Made by a program: the position numbers and the translations under genes. The notes beneath the pieces are model-generated. The model saw only the letters and a list, made by a program, of their open reading frames with translations. It searched no databases and was not told the origin of the DNA. A stretch of 12,821 nucleotides of DNA from positions 2,673 through 15,493 of the forward strand of contig QZLH01001796.1 in NCBI GenBank assembly GCA_003833135.1. Reading direction: 5' to 3'. Origin of the DNA: Oehlia diaphana (taxonomy: Eukaryota; Glomeromycota; Glomeromycetes; Glomerales; Glomeraceae). Each line of letters begins with the position of its first letter. Positions within the stretch are counted from its first letter, which is position 1. This document shows, piece after piece, positions 1-6,997 of this stretch.

Positions 1-600
1 TGGACCAAATTATTGTCCTTTTTTTTCGGATTTTTTTTTGGTACTCATATCGGCCGATAGAGGAAGTCCCTAAAATTTTGGGGGATATTTTTGTGATCAG
101 TAAGAGGGACCGTCATATCAATTGTCAGCCAATAAATTAAACTACGCCACTTAAATATACCACTTTACATTTATTATATATATACTCGCATCAATACTCT
201 ATAAATATTTTGACGGATCATAGTACTTGGGACAATAGGTTAGATGTGATTTAAATAATAATATACATAATAAAAAGAGGGTTAGACGCGATTCTACGTA
301 AGTAAAAAGGGGCTTAAACGCATAAAAAAGGAATTTTTTTTGAGTTTTTAGAGAATCAGATTACGTAACATTAATAGTTTAGGGAAACAAATTAAGGTTC
401 AATTTCCCCAATCAGCCGATATGTTATTTTTTTTCAAATTCCTTTTTTTTTTGGAAATTTCCCTTTTTTTAAACCAATTTCTTTCTTTATCCTTTTTCTT
501 TCCTCTCTCCCCCAATTTTTTTTTTTGATTTTTTTTTCTTTTTCTTTCAATTTTTTATTATTATTTTACAAATTATTATTTTTTTAAAAAAAATCAATAT
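1..600. other. Non-coding AT-rich DNA with T-tracts and a short inverted repeat
   Basis: No reading frame of useful length or protein-like composition is visible on either strand. A 13-base motif, CATATCGGCCGAT at 46-58, recurs inverted with one mismatch at 411-423, and T-runs follow both copies on the matching side. This could be the remains of an element about 380 bp long, but the arms are short and the core ATCGGCCGAT is itself palindromic. From about 425 to 590 the + strand is almost pure pyrimidine, with many T-runs of 6-10. Confidence 0.4.
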
Positions 601-1230
601 GACATGTAAGAAAAATTGACTGACGTTGATAGAAAGATGATTAAGATTTTATTTTCAAATTCATAAAAATTGATATTTTTACAATATTTTATAAATTATA
701 ATTTAATTAATTGAGATTATTATAACCAAATCCATATCCGAAATTCTCTAAATAAACATCAGATTTTTTGAATAAAGATTTTAATTCAAATGAATTTAGT
801 TAAATTAAATAATTTATTGAGTAAAAATGAGTAATCAAAAAGAATAATAAGAAATGAACAGATTCTAATACATTTAATTGTTTCAAATATTTTACTAAGT
901 TGGTTATAAGTTTAAGATTGACGTAATATAAAAAATAATAAGAAATAATTATAATATTAGTAATCGATTAATAAAAATATTTGTAGTATTTTCATAATAT
1001 TAAAAGTTTTTTTGAAAACACTTCTAAATATTAATCAATTTTATTGATAATTATTTTTTACAATTCCCTAATTAATCCGGCACTCAAATGTTAACAAAAA
1101 ACAACAAAATAATATGTATTAATGATATAATTATATTTATAATAATGTATGATTTAACTAATTATTACCATATTAAATTTCTAATTATAAACAGAAAACT
1201 ACTATAACCATCTATTTAAACAAACTCATT
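601..1230. other. Gene-free AT-rich stretch, possibly Helitron body
   Basis: I see no coding stretch, RNA gene or tandem repeat here. All frames are closed by frequent stops. The stretch lies immediately 5' of a Helitron 3' terminus on the + strand, so part or all of it may be the body of a short non-autonomous Helitron. I could not fix the 5' TC terminus. Confidence 0.35.
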
Positions 1231-1233
1231 GGT

Positions 1234-1262
1234 CCCGATGCGAAGCAACGGGTGACTGCTAG
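1234..1262 (+). mobile_element. Helitron 3' terminus (hairpin plus CTAG)
   Basis: The + strand shows an 8-bp stem, CCCGATGC (1234-1241) against GCAACGGG (1245-1252), with one A-A mismatch and a GAA loop. Six bases later comes CTAG (1259-1262), followed by T at 1263. A short GC-rich hairpin just upstream of CTRR with insertion before a T is the defining 3' end of rolling-circle Helitrons. The GC content stands out sharply from the flanks. No Rep-helicase coding sequence is present, so any element here is non-autonomous or a remnant. Confidence 0.75.
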
Positions 1263-1263
1263 T

Positions 1264-1849
1264 AATTAAAAAATAATACAATATAACGATAATAAATATT
1301 TTAATTATATATTAAAAAATAAAATTTCTGATTAATATAAATATCTAAGCCATTACTTTTCATACTGCTTTAGAATTTTTTTTTTTAAGAAAGAAAAAAA
1401 AAATATGCCATCAGCAGTAGTCAAGTCAAATTCAAAGGATTATATGGTGGATTTATCAATGGTTTGGCAAACTATATGATTTCACCAAAAACATTCATTT
1501 TATAAATACAAAAATTTGACATTTCTTAATACAATGTATAGTTATTTATTAGTATTTTTTATAACAATAAATGTTCTGTTAACAACTCCTATTTGTAATT
1601 TCAAGTTATTGCCTCACATTATACAGTTTAGAACGCCCGTCAGGAACTAAGGCAACTTGTTTCATATGAAAGAGTTTTATAAAAGCCACAAGAGCTATAA
1701 ATATTCAAGTCACTAATAAGTATTTATTTTAAAAATAAGTAATAAAAATCAATAAAAAAAGCTTAGTTTTTATAATTGTCTCATATGAAAATATTTTTAT
1801 ATATACAAAAGATTAAACAAAAGTAAATAAGAAAAAAATCAAAAATTCA
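1264..1849. other. Gene-free AT-rich stretch
   Basis: No protein-like frame, RNA gene or long repeat is visible. A run of T then A at about 1377-1402 (T-rich, then GAAAGAAAAAAAAA) and a short repeated motif TCATATGAAA (near 1662 and 1781) are the only local structures. Confidence 0.35.
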
Positions 1850-1995
1850 TAGGATTTGAGATTGGGATATGGGATATGGGATATGGGATTCGAGATCGGG
1901 ATATGGGATATGGGATATGGGATTCGAGATCGGGATATGGGATATGGGATATGGGATTTGAGATCGGGATATGGGATATGGGATATGGGATATTG
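1850..1995 (+). repeat. GGGATAT heptamer minisatellite with 34-bp higher-order unit
   Basis: The + strand is a tandem array of GGGATAT. Three heptamers followed by GGGATTC and then GAGATC make a 34-bp unit, repeated about three times with small changes (the third copy has GGGATTTGAGATC). Because 7 is not a multiple of 3 and the unit creates no stop, several frames on both strands stay open and give repeated GIWDMGY-type or IPYPIS-type peptides. These are artefacts of the repeat, not genes. Confidence 0.9.
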
Positions 1996-2182
1996 GATTT
2001 GGGATTGGGAGAATTGGGATTTGGGATTTGGGATTTGGGATTTGGGATTTGGGATTTGGGATTTGGGATTTGGGATTTGGGATTTGGGATTTGGGATTTG
2101 AGATTTGGGATTTGGGATTTGGGATTTGGGATTTGGGATTTGGGATTTGGGATGGGATTTGGGACTAATGGGATTTGGGATT
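1996..2182 (+). repeat. GGGATTT heptamer minisatellite (G-quadruplex prone)
   Basis: About two dozen tandem copies of GGGATTT follow the GGGATAT array, with a few variants (GGGAGAATT near 2008, GAGATTT near 2100, GGGATGGGATTT near 2150). Each GGG is separated from the next by four bases, so every four neighbouring units satisfy the G3-N1-7 quadruplex rule on the + strand. The unit resembles telomeric repeats in form but is not TTAGGG or TTTAGGG. Open frames here (GFGIWDL on +, IPNPKSQ on -) are by-products of the repeat. Confidence 0.92.
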
Positions 2183-2335
2183 CTCTCAATCACATTAATA
2201 TGTGCGGCAATTATAGATAGATATGAGATGGAATATGGGGTATAGAATAAGATTATAGCAAATGGACATGGGATATGGGATATGGATGGGATATGGGATA
2301 CGGGATATGGGATTTTCCCAATCCCATTTATATGT
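2177..2335 (+). repeat. Degenerate array tail with a duplicated 27-bp end motif
   Basis: The motif at 2177-2203 (GGGATTCTCTCAATC then ACATTAATATGT) recurs at 2309-2335 with 23 of 27 bases identical. Between them is a decayed GGGATAT array (about 2221-2308). The second copy contains GGGATT, a TTCCC loop and AATCCC, a small perfect hairpin at 2309-2325. The simplest reading is that a block of array plus its right-hand flank, about 132 bp long, was duplicated once. Confidence 0.65.
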
Positions 2336-2639
2336 ATAGTGGGATGATTTGAAAAAATTATTTAGTGCAACTTTTTTCTTTGCTCATCTCACGATTTCCA
2401 TTACAAGTAATATTAAAGCAAATTGACAAAAAATTTTTTAACCAATCGGTTTTCAAATGAGACAATCTATTAAAAAATTCAATTTTTTTCAGAAAATTAA
2501 CACACCGAGATTGAATATCACAGGGAATTTAATTATCCCAAAAGGGTATGTTTTTTCCCTCTATATAAGAAGCAGGCAGTAAAATATTTATATAATTAAT
2601 TAAAATTCATGACAATTTAATTACTTTTTAATTTTTTAA
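2336..2639. promoter_or_regulatory. AT-rich intergenic stretch with a TATA-like box
   Basis: No coding signal is visible. CTATATAAG at about 2561-2569, preceded by a C-rich patch, is a good TATA-box match. It lies about 70 bp upstream of the first open stretch of the decayed gene at 2640-4423, so it may be its old promoter. This is position-based inference only. Confidence 0.25.
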
Positions 2640-4423
2640 TTCATATCATTGGTACAAATATCACTTAAAAGTAAATCAAAGATCATAATAACTGAACTAG
2701 CCTTACGATCTCTTCAATTTATTAACGTCTCATCATCTTATATTTCACTAAAAAATAAAATTCTAAATGATAAAATTAAAAAAAATACTTTGTCTCGTTA
2801 TGAAAAAGAACAAAAACATTCTTAAACTTCTTTTTATATATTGTGGTTTAAAGTATTCATTCATATAAATATATTGATTAGAACTCTCGTAATATTTTCA
2901 AAAATAGGTTTCTATTCCCCTTACACTATAAAAATATGTAATTTCTTTAAATTAAGATTACAAATTATTTTAAGTTATTTTATTCTTATATTTTTTTTCG
3001 CAAATAGAATGACGCGTTGAAGTGGAAAGAGATTATATTACAAATTATTTTTTCTTATCAGAGAGATTACAATTTTTCATTTTGATACTCTTCCAGAAAT
3101 TGATCACGCTTGCGATCACGTTTCTCAATCATATGTACAACCGATAATATTATTTGTTTATATTGAATTGATTGCAATTAGTGGAGTTGCGCGTTAAAGC
3201 CCTATAAAAAAGAATGAAATTCCTGGAAAAATAAAATTACTCAAAACTTTAGATAGTCTTCCTACTGAAGGTCAATACGCAAAATATTTATTAGTTCACA
3301 TTTTCATTTTAGAAAATCATGAAATCATGGAGATGGCAAAGTTTATTTGATTAAAGCAGGTGCTTATGACTCTAATGATTCAACCTAGGTAAAGTTATAT
3401 TTAAGAAACCTTTTTACTTTAAAAAGAACAAATTAATTATTAAATATACACCACTTTTATGAAGCACTTATGAAGAAAGTTTCTAGGTTTGGATAATTAA
3501 GGATATTGAATATTTTAGAAACATTGCGCATGTCGCTGCTGGTATACTATGTGAGGAATTAACGCATTGTTTTGGCTTACAACATTTGATTATTAAGACA
3601 ATAAATATTACCTATAAACAGATAAATTATTTTTTATAAATTAAATAAAATGTAATTATTCCATTCTAATTTTAAACTACAACTCACTTTTAGAATTCAT
3701 GGAATCATAACTAGTAATGCAGAAGAGTCGCCAAATGGTATTTCAAGCACTGTATTTATTATTGCTTAACTATATGGCTTATCAATGAATTACTAATGTT
3801 TATTATTTCTTATTAGGACTCGTTATTCCTGATTAAACATCAATAAAAATTTGCTATTTGCTGAAAAACTATTGATGATCTACATGCTCTAAAACCACAT
3901 GTTCATAAATGTTTTGAAAAATAATCATTACAGAGGCATATGGAAACAAAGACCCTAAAATTACCGGAAAAGAGAAGTTTTTGGTTGGTTTATTGTTATT
4001 GATAGATAATAAACAATATTCTTCTCTTAAGACATGAACATAGGGTGAAAGGTATGAAAAACATGTTGGAAATTTGGCATAGAATTTAAGCCAAGAATAT
4101 AACAAAATAAAATATTTCTATGCTCACCTATCAAAGAAACATGATTTATATAGTGCTCGGTACATTATATAATATAAACCACCTCAAGGAAGTGGAAGTC
4201 ATACGATTTGATTGACGAAGGCAAGTTAAAGGTGGACTTCAATATCTTTGTATTATACATGTGATTAAATATATTCATTGCATATAAATATAATAATTTT
4301 TTTTATACTGTACAGTAAAAAAAAAACTTTTTTATTCTGTCTAGACATAAAATTGAAGTCACATTTATTAAATCCAATATGGAAGAATTTATGCTTACTG
4401 AGAATATATTTGAGGCTATATAA
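2640..4423 (+). pseudogene. Decayed multi-exon gene, family not recognised
   Basis: Several protein-like stretches lie in order on the + strand, separated by intron-like AT-rich DNA and broken by stops and frame changes. Visible pieces are: 2640-2822 (ELALRSLQFINVSS ... RYEKEQKHS); 3063-3347, same frame, with one stop at 3195 (FDTLPEIDHACDHVSQ, then LLKTLDSLPTEGQYAKYLLV); a shifted piece at about 3329-3385 (GDGKVYLIKAGAYDSND); about 3508-3600 (FRNIAHVAAGILCEELTHC); about 3695-3770 (ITSNAEESPNGISSTVF); about 3870-4040 (LHALKPHVHKCFE, then TEAYGNKDPKITGKEKF); about 4085-4150 (NLSQEYNKIKYFYAHLSKK); about 4203-4250 (DLIDEGKLKVDFNIF); and a last exon after TCTAG at 4344 ending in TAA at 4421-4423 (VTFIKSNMEEFMLTENIFEAI). 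Composition is hydrophilic and K/E-rich, unlike random AT-rich translation. I do not recognise a domain. Exon limits are approximate. Confidence 0.5.
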
Positions 4424-4439
4424 AAATTAATGATAATTA

Positions 4440-4649
4440 GTGCTTTGATCCGGATTGATCCGTTGATTAGCATCACAACATTTTTCTTTTATTTTTGTCA
4501 AACTTTAATTTTTGTCTGATTTAAAAAAATTATTCTTCCACAAATATTATTATTCTTGGCCAAACTTATAGCTCCAACTCAAATAAACCGATGCCAAACC
4601 GTAGTAAACCGCGGATCGATCCGTTAAAAACCCATCCGGATCGAAGCAC
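4440..4649. mobile_element. 210-bp MITE with TA target duplication
   Basis: The terminal inverted repeats are GTGCTTTGATCCGGATTG (4440-4457) and, inverted, the sequence ending at 4649; 16 of 18 bases match. The dinucleotide TA flanks both ends (4438-4439 and 4650-4651), which fits a Tc1/mariner-type target duplication. A subterminal motif GGATNGATCCGTT occurs at 4452-4464 and again at 4613-4625. No transposase is encoded, so this is a non-autonomous element. It sits 16 bases after the stop codon of the upstream decayed gene. Confidence 0.7.
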
Positions 4650-4654
4650 TAATG

Positions 4655-4701
4655 CTAATCATTTCATTGGTGCTTAATAATTACCTAAGATGAAATGATT
4701 A
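4655..4701. repeat. 12-bp perfect inverted repeat
   Basis: TAATCATTTCAT at 4655-4666 is the exact reverse complement of ATGAAATGATTA at 4690-4701, with a 23-base loop. It touches the right flank of the MITE. It may be the remnant of another small element, or a hairpin at the 3' end of the upstream transcript; neither is certain. Confidence 0.4.
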
Positions 4702-5123
4702 ACCAAGGCTACTCCAGCGCCTGAAAAAATGTCATGAAATGGCCGGCATTACGCAACTTGAGTGAAATTAAGTGTGGCGTACATGTAACGGATAGTGCGT
4801 GACGAGTAGGGTTTGTTACTAAAAAAATTTCAAAAATGGAAACGACGCCGATGATGAAAATATCACGTGATTTTTCGTGACATTTTTTTCAGGTTACGCA
4901 GGGAAAATCGATTAACCAGTTACTGCGATTTTGTAATAATTGATATACTTGTACATTCCGGTTGTTTAAAATTTGTTTGTCATATATAATCAACACTTTT
5001 GCACATAATGCATTTTGTATTACCATATTTATTCATACTAAATAAAGGCGTTTAATAATAAAAAAAAAAGAAAAAAAGATATTTACTTTATCTTTTTCAA
5101 TTAGGGAGAATTTTGATATAGCA
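4702..5123 (+). promoter_or_regulatory. Region upstream of gene A, with TATA and CACGTG motifs
   Basis: There is no coding stretch. A locally GC-richer block (about 4705-4925) contains a CACGTG E-box-type palindrome inside ATCACGTGAT (about 4861-4870), followed by TTTTTCGTGA, which can pair as a short hairpin. Related motifs (TTACGCA, ACTGCG) recur near 6890-6920, so part of this block is probably repetitive. CATATATAATC at about 4981-4991 is a TATA-box candidate about 135 bp before the ATG of gene A. A poly-A/T patch at 5060-5100 precedes the start. Confidence 0.3.
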
Positions 5124-5378
5124 ATGGATGGTAAAGGTAAAGTATACAGTATAACATAAATAATAATATAAATTAGAATTACCTAAATTATTAAAACAAA
5201 CTTGCAATATAATAAAACTAGTTTTGTGTGATACCAGAGAATTTGAAGCTAAATATAATATATAAAACAAATTTGAAATATTAAGATTTTTATTTATTAA
5301 ATAAACTTAATTGTAAATAATCAAATATGATTAAACCAAATTTGCAATATAACAAAACTAGTTTCCAGTAAAAAAATC

Positions 5379-5463
5379 GAAGAATTTGAAGAAAGTGGTA
5401 CTGAAGAATTTGAGAGAAGTTGTACTGAAGAATTTGAAAGTAGTAGTATTGAGGAATTTGAAG
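5379..5463 (+). repeat. 24-bp tandem repeat in exon 3 of gene A
   Basis: Units begin at 5379, 5403, 5427 and 5451 (the last partial). Each encodes EEFE followed by a variable four-residue segment (ESGT, RSCT, SSSI). The 24-bp period keeps the frame and gives a strongly acidic stretch, D/E-rich with aromatic F at fixed spacing. A related peptide (REFE) ends exon 2, and the DNA just before both exons is also duplicated (about 5190-5224 and 5331-5365), so exons 2 and 3 probably arose from one another. Confidence 0.7.
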
Positions 5464-5466
5464 GAA

Positions 5467-5996
5467 GTAATTAGATTGTAAGTAATATATATAACTTATA
5501 GTAAATACTTTTGTATTATAGTTATATCTAACTAATTAATAATTAATAATACTATAGGGTGTAAGTTATATGATATCTATATTTCCTTATTTATAGTTTA
5601 GACTAACTGAATTCTTTATTTAAAAAATTATTTAACAATATAGGGAGTAAGTTATTTATTTAATTGTATCATTACCTATTTATATAAAATTTACATACAA
5701 TTTGAACTAACTAATTTCTTTATTTAAAAAATTATTTAATAATATAGCTTGTAAGTTATTTGTTTTTCTATTGTTAAAATATTTATTTGTTAACTGGATT
5801 CTTTTATTTAAAAAATACTATTACTTTAGTTGGTAAGCTGCGAATTATAGGTTATTTTTATATATTTATCCAATAATTAAAATTTATATCATATTAAATT
5901 CTTATTTGAATTTTAGAGCAAGTGCTAATTATAAATTTAATTTTAGTGTAAATTTTAATATAAACTATAATATAATTTTATTATTTAAATTTATAG
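5467..5996 (+). repeat. Array A: homologous introns separated by three-base exons
   Basis: On the + strand TAG-NNN-GTAAG occurs at GGT 5558-5560, GGA 5644-5646, CTT 5748-5750 and TTG 5830-5832. A fifth unit has TAG then AGC (5917-5919) followed by AAGTGC, a donor that seems to have lost GT (or a five-base exon AGCAA before GTGCTA). TAG-ATT-GTAAGT at 5472-5483 has the same form but no intron before it. Introns are 80-101 bp, share GTAAGTTAT, TTATTTAAAAAATTATTTA and AACTAACTAA-like branch regions, and end TATAG or TTTAG before the kinase exon at 5997. They are the same family as the inverted array at 6998-9502. Confidence 0.75.
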
Positions 5997-6641
5997 ATTC
6001 GGAAAAAGTGGAAATGCGATTATAGATGATTTTATTCTTAAAAATAGATTTAAATGGATTCCTTATAATAAATTTAAAAATATTGAATATCTTAATGAAG
6101 GAGGATTTGGTACTATATACAAAGCTATTTGGTTAAAGAATAACGAAGATGAAAAAGAAGTAATTCTTAAATGTCACAAGAATTTAAATGAAAATTTAAT
6201 TGAATTTTTAAAAGAAGTATGATAGTATGTTATTTTCTATTTTTAATTTTAATTAAAATTTATTATTAATAATTTATTACTACTTTTTATAGTGGGAATA
6301 CCATGCAAGTGTTTTAATTTCAAATGATATCATAAATTTATTTGGGTTTACAGAAGATCAAAATACTTTAAAATATATGGTAGTGTTGGATGTCAGTTCT
6401 TATACGCTTATAAAAATAAGCTGTACATTAAAAAATGTTTATTTTTAATAAAGCAGAAGGTTAATTTTAAAGATCAACGCATATGTTAAAATCAATCCAA
6501 TCAGATGTGAATAGAGTATCGCTTCACACTGGCGCATACAATCAGACACAAATAGAGGAAAGCAGATTAACCATATAAAACTAAACTTAAAATTAAGGTG
6601 AGGGTATATTAAAGGATAAACATTTTATTAATTAAATTCTT

Positions 6642-6662
6642 CACACACACACACACACACAC
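6642..6662 (+). repeat. (CA)n microsatellite
   Basis: About ten CA dinucleotides in a row, inside the insertion that splits gene A. Likely length-variable between strains. Confidence 0.9.
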
Positions 6663-6709
6663 TTAATTACAGGTCTATATATACATAAAATTCCAAACTA
6701 AAAATGTTT

Positions 6710-6772
6710 AGCATATATAGGATATATAGCATATGTAGCATATGTTAATGTCCTATATATCCCATATATGCT
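6710..6772. repeat. 20-bp hairpin in a TATAT/CATAT-rich block
   Basis: AGCATATATAGGATATATAG (6710-6729) pairs with 6753-6772 with 19 of 20 bases complementary and a 23-base loop. The block continues to about 6855 with short near-repeats of CATATG, TATATATTC and CGAACAT. This may be the core of the inserted element. Confidence 0.6.
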
Positions 6773-6997
6773 ACATGTTCCATATATTCTATATATTCTA
6801 TATATCGGACATATGCAACATATCGAACATGTCGAACATATTCGACATTTGCTACATTGATCGGCATCACGGGTCCAGTTATATCACATGATCACTGCGC
6901 AACATTTTACTGCGTAACAATAGTAATGGATTATGCAAATAAAGGTAATTTAAGAGAAAATATTACATAAATAAATTGAATTAAGTAAGTAACTTAT

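Larger units (their letters stand above)
6392..6926. mobile_element. 535-bp insertion splitting the kinase gene
   Basis: The kinase frame reads VVLD up to 6391 and resumes as YANKGNLRENIT from 6932. TGGAT occurs on both sides (6387-6391 and 6927-6931); removing the intervening DNA with one copy restores a continuous hinge, VVLDYANKGN. The TGGAT pair is thus a likely target-site duplication; a 9-bp version matches 7 of 9. I found no convincing terminal inverted repeats. Inside are a CA microsatellite, a palindromic ATAT-rich block and motifs shared with 4700-4925. There is no transposase. Confidence 0.6.
5124..6970 (+). pseudogene. Gene A: broken protein-kinase-like gene with three-base exons
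   Basis: Exon 1 (5124-5136) reads MDGK plus one base before GTAAAG. Exon 2 (5222-5248, after TAG) continues in phase 1 as VLCDTREFE; its donor is CTAAAT, one change from GTAAAT. Exon 3 (5362-5463 or -5466) encodes a 24-bp repeat (EEFEESGT, EEFERSCT, EEFESSSI, EEFE). Three-base exons follow, then the kinase exon 5997-6216: GNAIIDDFILKNRF, WIPYNKF, glycine loop NEGGFGTIYKAIW and beta-3 lysine in VILK. A 76-bp intron (6217-6292) leads to 6293-6391 (EYHASVLISNDIINLFGF ... LKYMVVLD). A 535-bp insertion follows, then YANKGNLRENIT (6932-6967) and TAA. Known for the family: this covers the N-lobe and hinge of the expanded Glomeromycotina kinases. The HRD loop, DFG and C-lobe are absent from the window. 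The phase between the last three-base exon and the kinase exon does not fit cleanly, another sign of decay. Confidence 0.72.

Noticed and set aside
390..410. tRNA T-arm-like GGTTCAATTTCCCC
   Set aside because: No acceptor stem, anticodon arm or D-arm can be fitted around it.
1850..2182. Interstitial telomere
   Set aside because: The repeat is GGGATTT/GGGATAT, not TTAGGG or another known telomeric unit.
1813..2220. Overlapping open frames of 65-126 codons on both strands
   Set aside because: They are produced by the 7-bp minisatellite, which has no stop in several frames; the peptides are pure repeats (GFGIWDL, IPNPKSQ).
3869..4105. Minus-strand open frame of 78 codons
   Set aside because: The + strand of the same DNA carries more protein-like pieces (TEAYGNKDPKITGKEKF) in line with the decayed gene; the minus frame is its shadow.
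5472..5483. TAG-ATT-GTAAGT as a further three-base exon of gene A
   Set aside because: There is no room for an intron between exon 3 (to 5463 or 5466) and this TAG; it is more likely intronic or a collapsed unit.
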